A stretch of DNA of 64,000 nt from Fructilactobacillus carniphilus (lineage in GTDB: Bacteria; Bacillota; Bacilli; Lactobacillales; Lactobacillaceae). The translations under genes were made by a program, and so were the position numbers. Of this stretch, positions 62,011 through 64,000 are shown piece by piece; the first letter of the stretch is position 1, and every line of letters starts with the position of its first letter. The DNA is taken from the NCBI RefSeq assembly GCF_024029675.1, contig NZ_CP097121.1, positions 1,116,001 through 1,180,000 on the forward strand, written 5' to 3'. The notes under the pieces were generated by a model. The model saw only the letters and a program-made list of their open reading frames with translations, had not been told where the DNA came from and ran no database searches.

Positions 62011-63501
62011 ATGGCAACTGAAACACCAACACGAGCATTATTCATGCTTTTCGGTGGAGTTGGTGACTTAGCATTGCGGAAGTTATACCCCGCTATCTTT
62101 AACCTCTATAAAAAAGGTAGCTTGAGTAACGACCATTTCGCTTTGATAGGTCTCTCCCGAAAATCACTAACCGACGACGAATTTCGCGCTAAGATCATGG
62201 ACTCCATCGCTAGTGAAGCTGACAGTCAAGATCAAGCCCAAGAATTTGCCAGTCACTTTTACTGGAAATCTCACGACGTAAACAACAAGGATCACTACTC
62301 CGACCTAAAAGAGTTAGCTGATCAACTAGAACAAAAGTACGAAACCGAAGGAAACCGGGTCTTTTACGTTTCGATGGCGCCCCGATTCTTTGGTATCGTG
62401 GCTCAAAGCCTGCACGATCAAGGTGTACTTTCCACGAACGGTGGTTTCAACCGCTTAGTAATTGAAAAACCATTTGGTCGTGACTACGAATCCGCAAAGG
62501 AACTTAACGACGCTTTAACCAGTGCCTTTCACGAAAACCAAATCTACCGGATTGACCACTACTTAGGGAAGGAAACGACGGAAGCCATTCCAGTCCTCCG
62601 GTTTGGCAATCCGATGATTGAAGCCGTGTGGAACCACGAATACATCAAGGACGTTCAAATTACCCTGGCTGAAAAACTCGGGGTTGAAGATCGGGCTGGT
62701 TACTACGACACGGCTGGTGCATTGCGGGATATGATTCAAAACCACACCCTGCAAATCGTGAGCTATTTAGCCATGGACCAACCAAACTCCTTCGTTGACA
62801 CGGAAATCCGGCGCGAAAAAGTCAAAGCCCTGCAAAGCATGGAAATTTACGATGCTGACGGAGTTAAACAAAACTTTGTGCGCGGTCAATACGGTGCTGG
62901 TCCTGATTCAGTTCCATACCGGGAAGAACCCGGCGTACCAAGCGATTCAAACAACGACACCTACGCCGCTGGAAAGATTGTCTTTAATAACCATCGGTGG
63001 GGCGACACGCCGTTCTACATTCGTTCCGGAAAGAAGCTGGCTGACAAGCAAGGCCGGATTGACATCGAATTCAAGAAGCCGTTGGTAGACATCTTTGCCA
63101 AGGGAACCAAGCAAGCTCCTGAATTACAAGGCAACGTGCTCTCCTTCTACATCGATCCCAAGATTGGCATTACGCTCAGCATCAACACCAAGAATTCCGA
63201 ACAAGGGATGCACACGGAAACGATTGACCTAGGTTACTTACAATCCGACCACCGGGCTGCCAAAGTGCCGTTGCCATACGAACGGCTCTTCCACGACATT
63301 TTGACTGGTGACGGAACTTACTTCGCTAGCTGGCCAGAAGTAGCCGCCGCTTGGAAGTTCGTGGATCCCGTACAAAAACTGTGGGACAGCGAACCGGGTG
63401 ACTTCCCGAACTACGAATCTGGTTCCATGGGGCCAAAGGCTGCCGACGAGTTATTAGCTCGGGATGGCAACAGCTGGTACTGGCCAAATAACGTTCGTTA
63501 A
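62011..63501 (+). CDS. zwf: Glucose-6-phosphate 1-dehydrogenase
   Basis: A 496-residue enzyme oxidising glucose 6-phosphate to 6-phosphogluconolactone, making NADPH. The N-terminal FMLFGGVGDLALRKLYPAIFNL binds the cofactor (the usual GASGDLA is GGVGDLA here), the active site RIDHYLGKE is present, and IEKPFGRD, FNNHRWGDTPFYIRSGK and the C-terminal YERLFHDILTGDGTYF follow. Length is normal. ATG 62011 follows AAGGAG by eight bases; an ATG nine bases upstream is less likely. With gnd next to it, the gene forms the oxidative pentose phosphate (6-phosphogluconate) entry, central to heterofermentation. Confidence 0.97.
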   Translation: MATETPTRALFMLFGGVGDLALRKLYPAIFNLYKKGSLSNDHFALIGLSRKSLTDDEFRAKIMDSIASEADSQDQAQEFASHFYWKSHDVNNKDHYSDLKELADQLEQKYETEGNRVFYVSMAPRFFGIVAQSLHDQGVLSTNGGFNRLVIEKPFGRDYESAKELNDALTSAFHENQIYRIDHYLGKETTEAIPVLRFGNPMIEAVWNHEYIKDVQITLAEKLGVEDRAGYYDTAGALRDMIQNHTLQIVSYLAMDQPNSFVDTEIRREKVKALQSMEIYDADGVKQNFVRGQYGAGPDSVPYREEPGVPSDSNNDTYAAGKIVFNNHRWGDTPFYIRSGKKLADKQGRIDIEFKKPLVDIFAKGTKQAPELQGNVLSFYIDPKIGITLSINTKNSEQGMHTETIDLGYLQSDHRAAKVPLPYERLFHDILTGDGTYFASWPEVAAAWKFVDPVQKLWDSEPGDFPNYESGSMGPKAADELLARDGNSWYWPNNVR

Positions 63502-63514
63502 TAAAGCGTTTTCA
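63501..63514. promoter_or_regulatory. cre-like CcpA site between zwf and gnd
   Basis: ATAAAGCGTTTTCA matches TGAAAGCGTTTTCA at 12 of 14 positions and overlaps the last base of the zwf stop codon. Relative to gnd it lies about 100 bases upstream of the start. Confidence 0.45.
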
Positions 63515-63610
63515 ATTTACAATGAAAACTATTTCACAAATGTAAATTCTAATGATAAACTATGATTGTAGGATTTTACAAAAATAATATCCAAAAAAGG
63601 AAGGTATATT

Positions 63611-64000
63611 ATGGCTGACAAGAAAGCAAACATCGGAGTTGTTGGAATGGCCGTTATGGGTAAGAACCTGGCCCTTAACATCGAAAGCCGCGGCTACACC
63701 GTTGCGATTTATAACCGTTCCGCTTCTAAAACGGAACAAGTAATGAAGGACCACAGTGACAAGAACTTGATTCCTTCATACAACATTGAAGACTTCGTAA
63801 ACTCAATTGAAGCTCCACGGACGATTTTGTTAATGGTTAAGGCTGGTGCTCCTACTGATGCCGTAATCAACGAAATTCTTCCATTGTTAGACAAGGGTGA
63901 CACGTTAATCGATGGTGGTAACACGAACTTCCACGACACGATTGCCCGAAACAAAGAACTGGCTAAATCAGGAATTAACTTCATCGGAATGGGAGTTTCT
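63611..64000 (+). CDS. gnd: 6-phosphogluconate dehydrogenase (decarboxylating), 5' part
   Basis: The first 130 codons are visible and run off the right edge. The NADP-binding [21 protein letters not shown] (GxAxxG pattern typical of Gnd) is at about residues 8-28, followed by [27 protein letters not shown] and [12 protein letters not shown]. The enzyme converts 6-phosphogluconate to ribulose 5-phosphate and CO2, following Zwf. AGGAAGG precedes the ATG. The 109-base gap after zwf contains the cre-like site and a TATGAT -10 candidate, so gnd may have its own promoter. Confidence 0.97.
   Translation, partial: MADKKANIGVVGMAVMGKNLALNIESRGYTVAIYNRSASKTEQVMKDHSDKNLIPSYNIEDFVNSIEAPRTILLMVKAGAPTDAVINEILPLLDKGDTLIDGGNTNFHDTIARNKELAKSGINFIGMGVS

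Overview
The window looks like chromosomal DNA of a Gram-positive, low-to-moderate G+C lactic acid bacterium of the Lactobacillaceae. The evidence is the WxL/DUF916 surface-protein cluster, an Apf-type LysM protein, ClpL, OatA, two D-2-hydroxyacid dehydrogenases, a CBS-less IMP dehydrogenase, AGGAGG ribosome binding sites and CtsR-, WalR- and CcpA-like sites. Adjacent zwf and gnd at the right edge suit a heterofermentative (6-phosphogluconate) member. Genus and species cannot be fixed from the sequence alone. No tRNA, rRNA, CRISPR array or complete insertion sequence was seen.

Layout. 1-3071 is a reverse-strand operon: two D-2-hydroxyacid dehydrogenases, a nitroreductase-like protein and a small membrane protein. 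3110-4804 is a decayed oleate hydratase gene. 5012-18952 is an AT-rich exopolysaccharide (EPS) region: an acyltransferase, a broken GT2 gene, a separately terminated priming sugar transferase, and a long reverse operon running LCP ligase, unknown membrane protein, Wzy, six glycosyltransferases, UDP-galactopyranose mutase and Wzx. A divergent clpL with a CtsR-like operator follows, then oatA, a VTT-family membrane protein, an Fe-S biogenesis-like protein, an SDR dehydrogenase, galU (precursor supply for the EPS), an alpha/beta hydrolase, a ClC transporter, hisS, and guaB-guaA.

33744-35292 is a small gene graveyard: a HigA-like remnant, an XRE regulator broken by a frameshift and a nonsense codon, and a protein whose SHOCT tail is cut off by two in-frame stops. 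After a secreted protein and a Na+/H+ antiporter comes a WxL surface cluster (38531-44375) whose last gene, an L-type-lectin protein, appears to start at an ATT codon. Next are metF, a PAP2 phosphatase, a GT8 glycosyltransferase, a reverse run of MFS exporter, UvrA-like ABC protein and sucrose-6-phosphate hydrolase, and a DegV protein.

53685-58960 is an AT-rich accessory island. It holds a leaderless DUF1906 (GH25-like) protein with a frameshift near its C-terminal domain, a divergent ImmR/ImmA-type repressor-protease pair with palindromic operator candidates, a DinJ/YafQ toxin-antitoxin pair, and two small membrane proteins of unknown function. It is flanked by about 118-bp imperfect direct repeats, each carrying the 3' end of one membrane-protein gene plus its terminator. 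No integrase or phage structural gene is present. This is the best candidate for an undescribed system. The right end has apf with a perfect WalR-type box, a GH13 alpha-glucosidase, zwf and the start of gnd, with CcpA-like cre sites.
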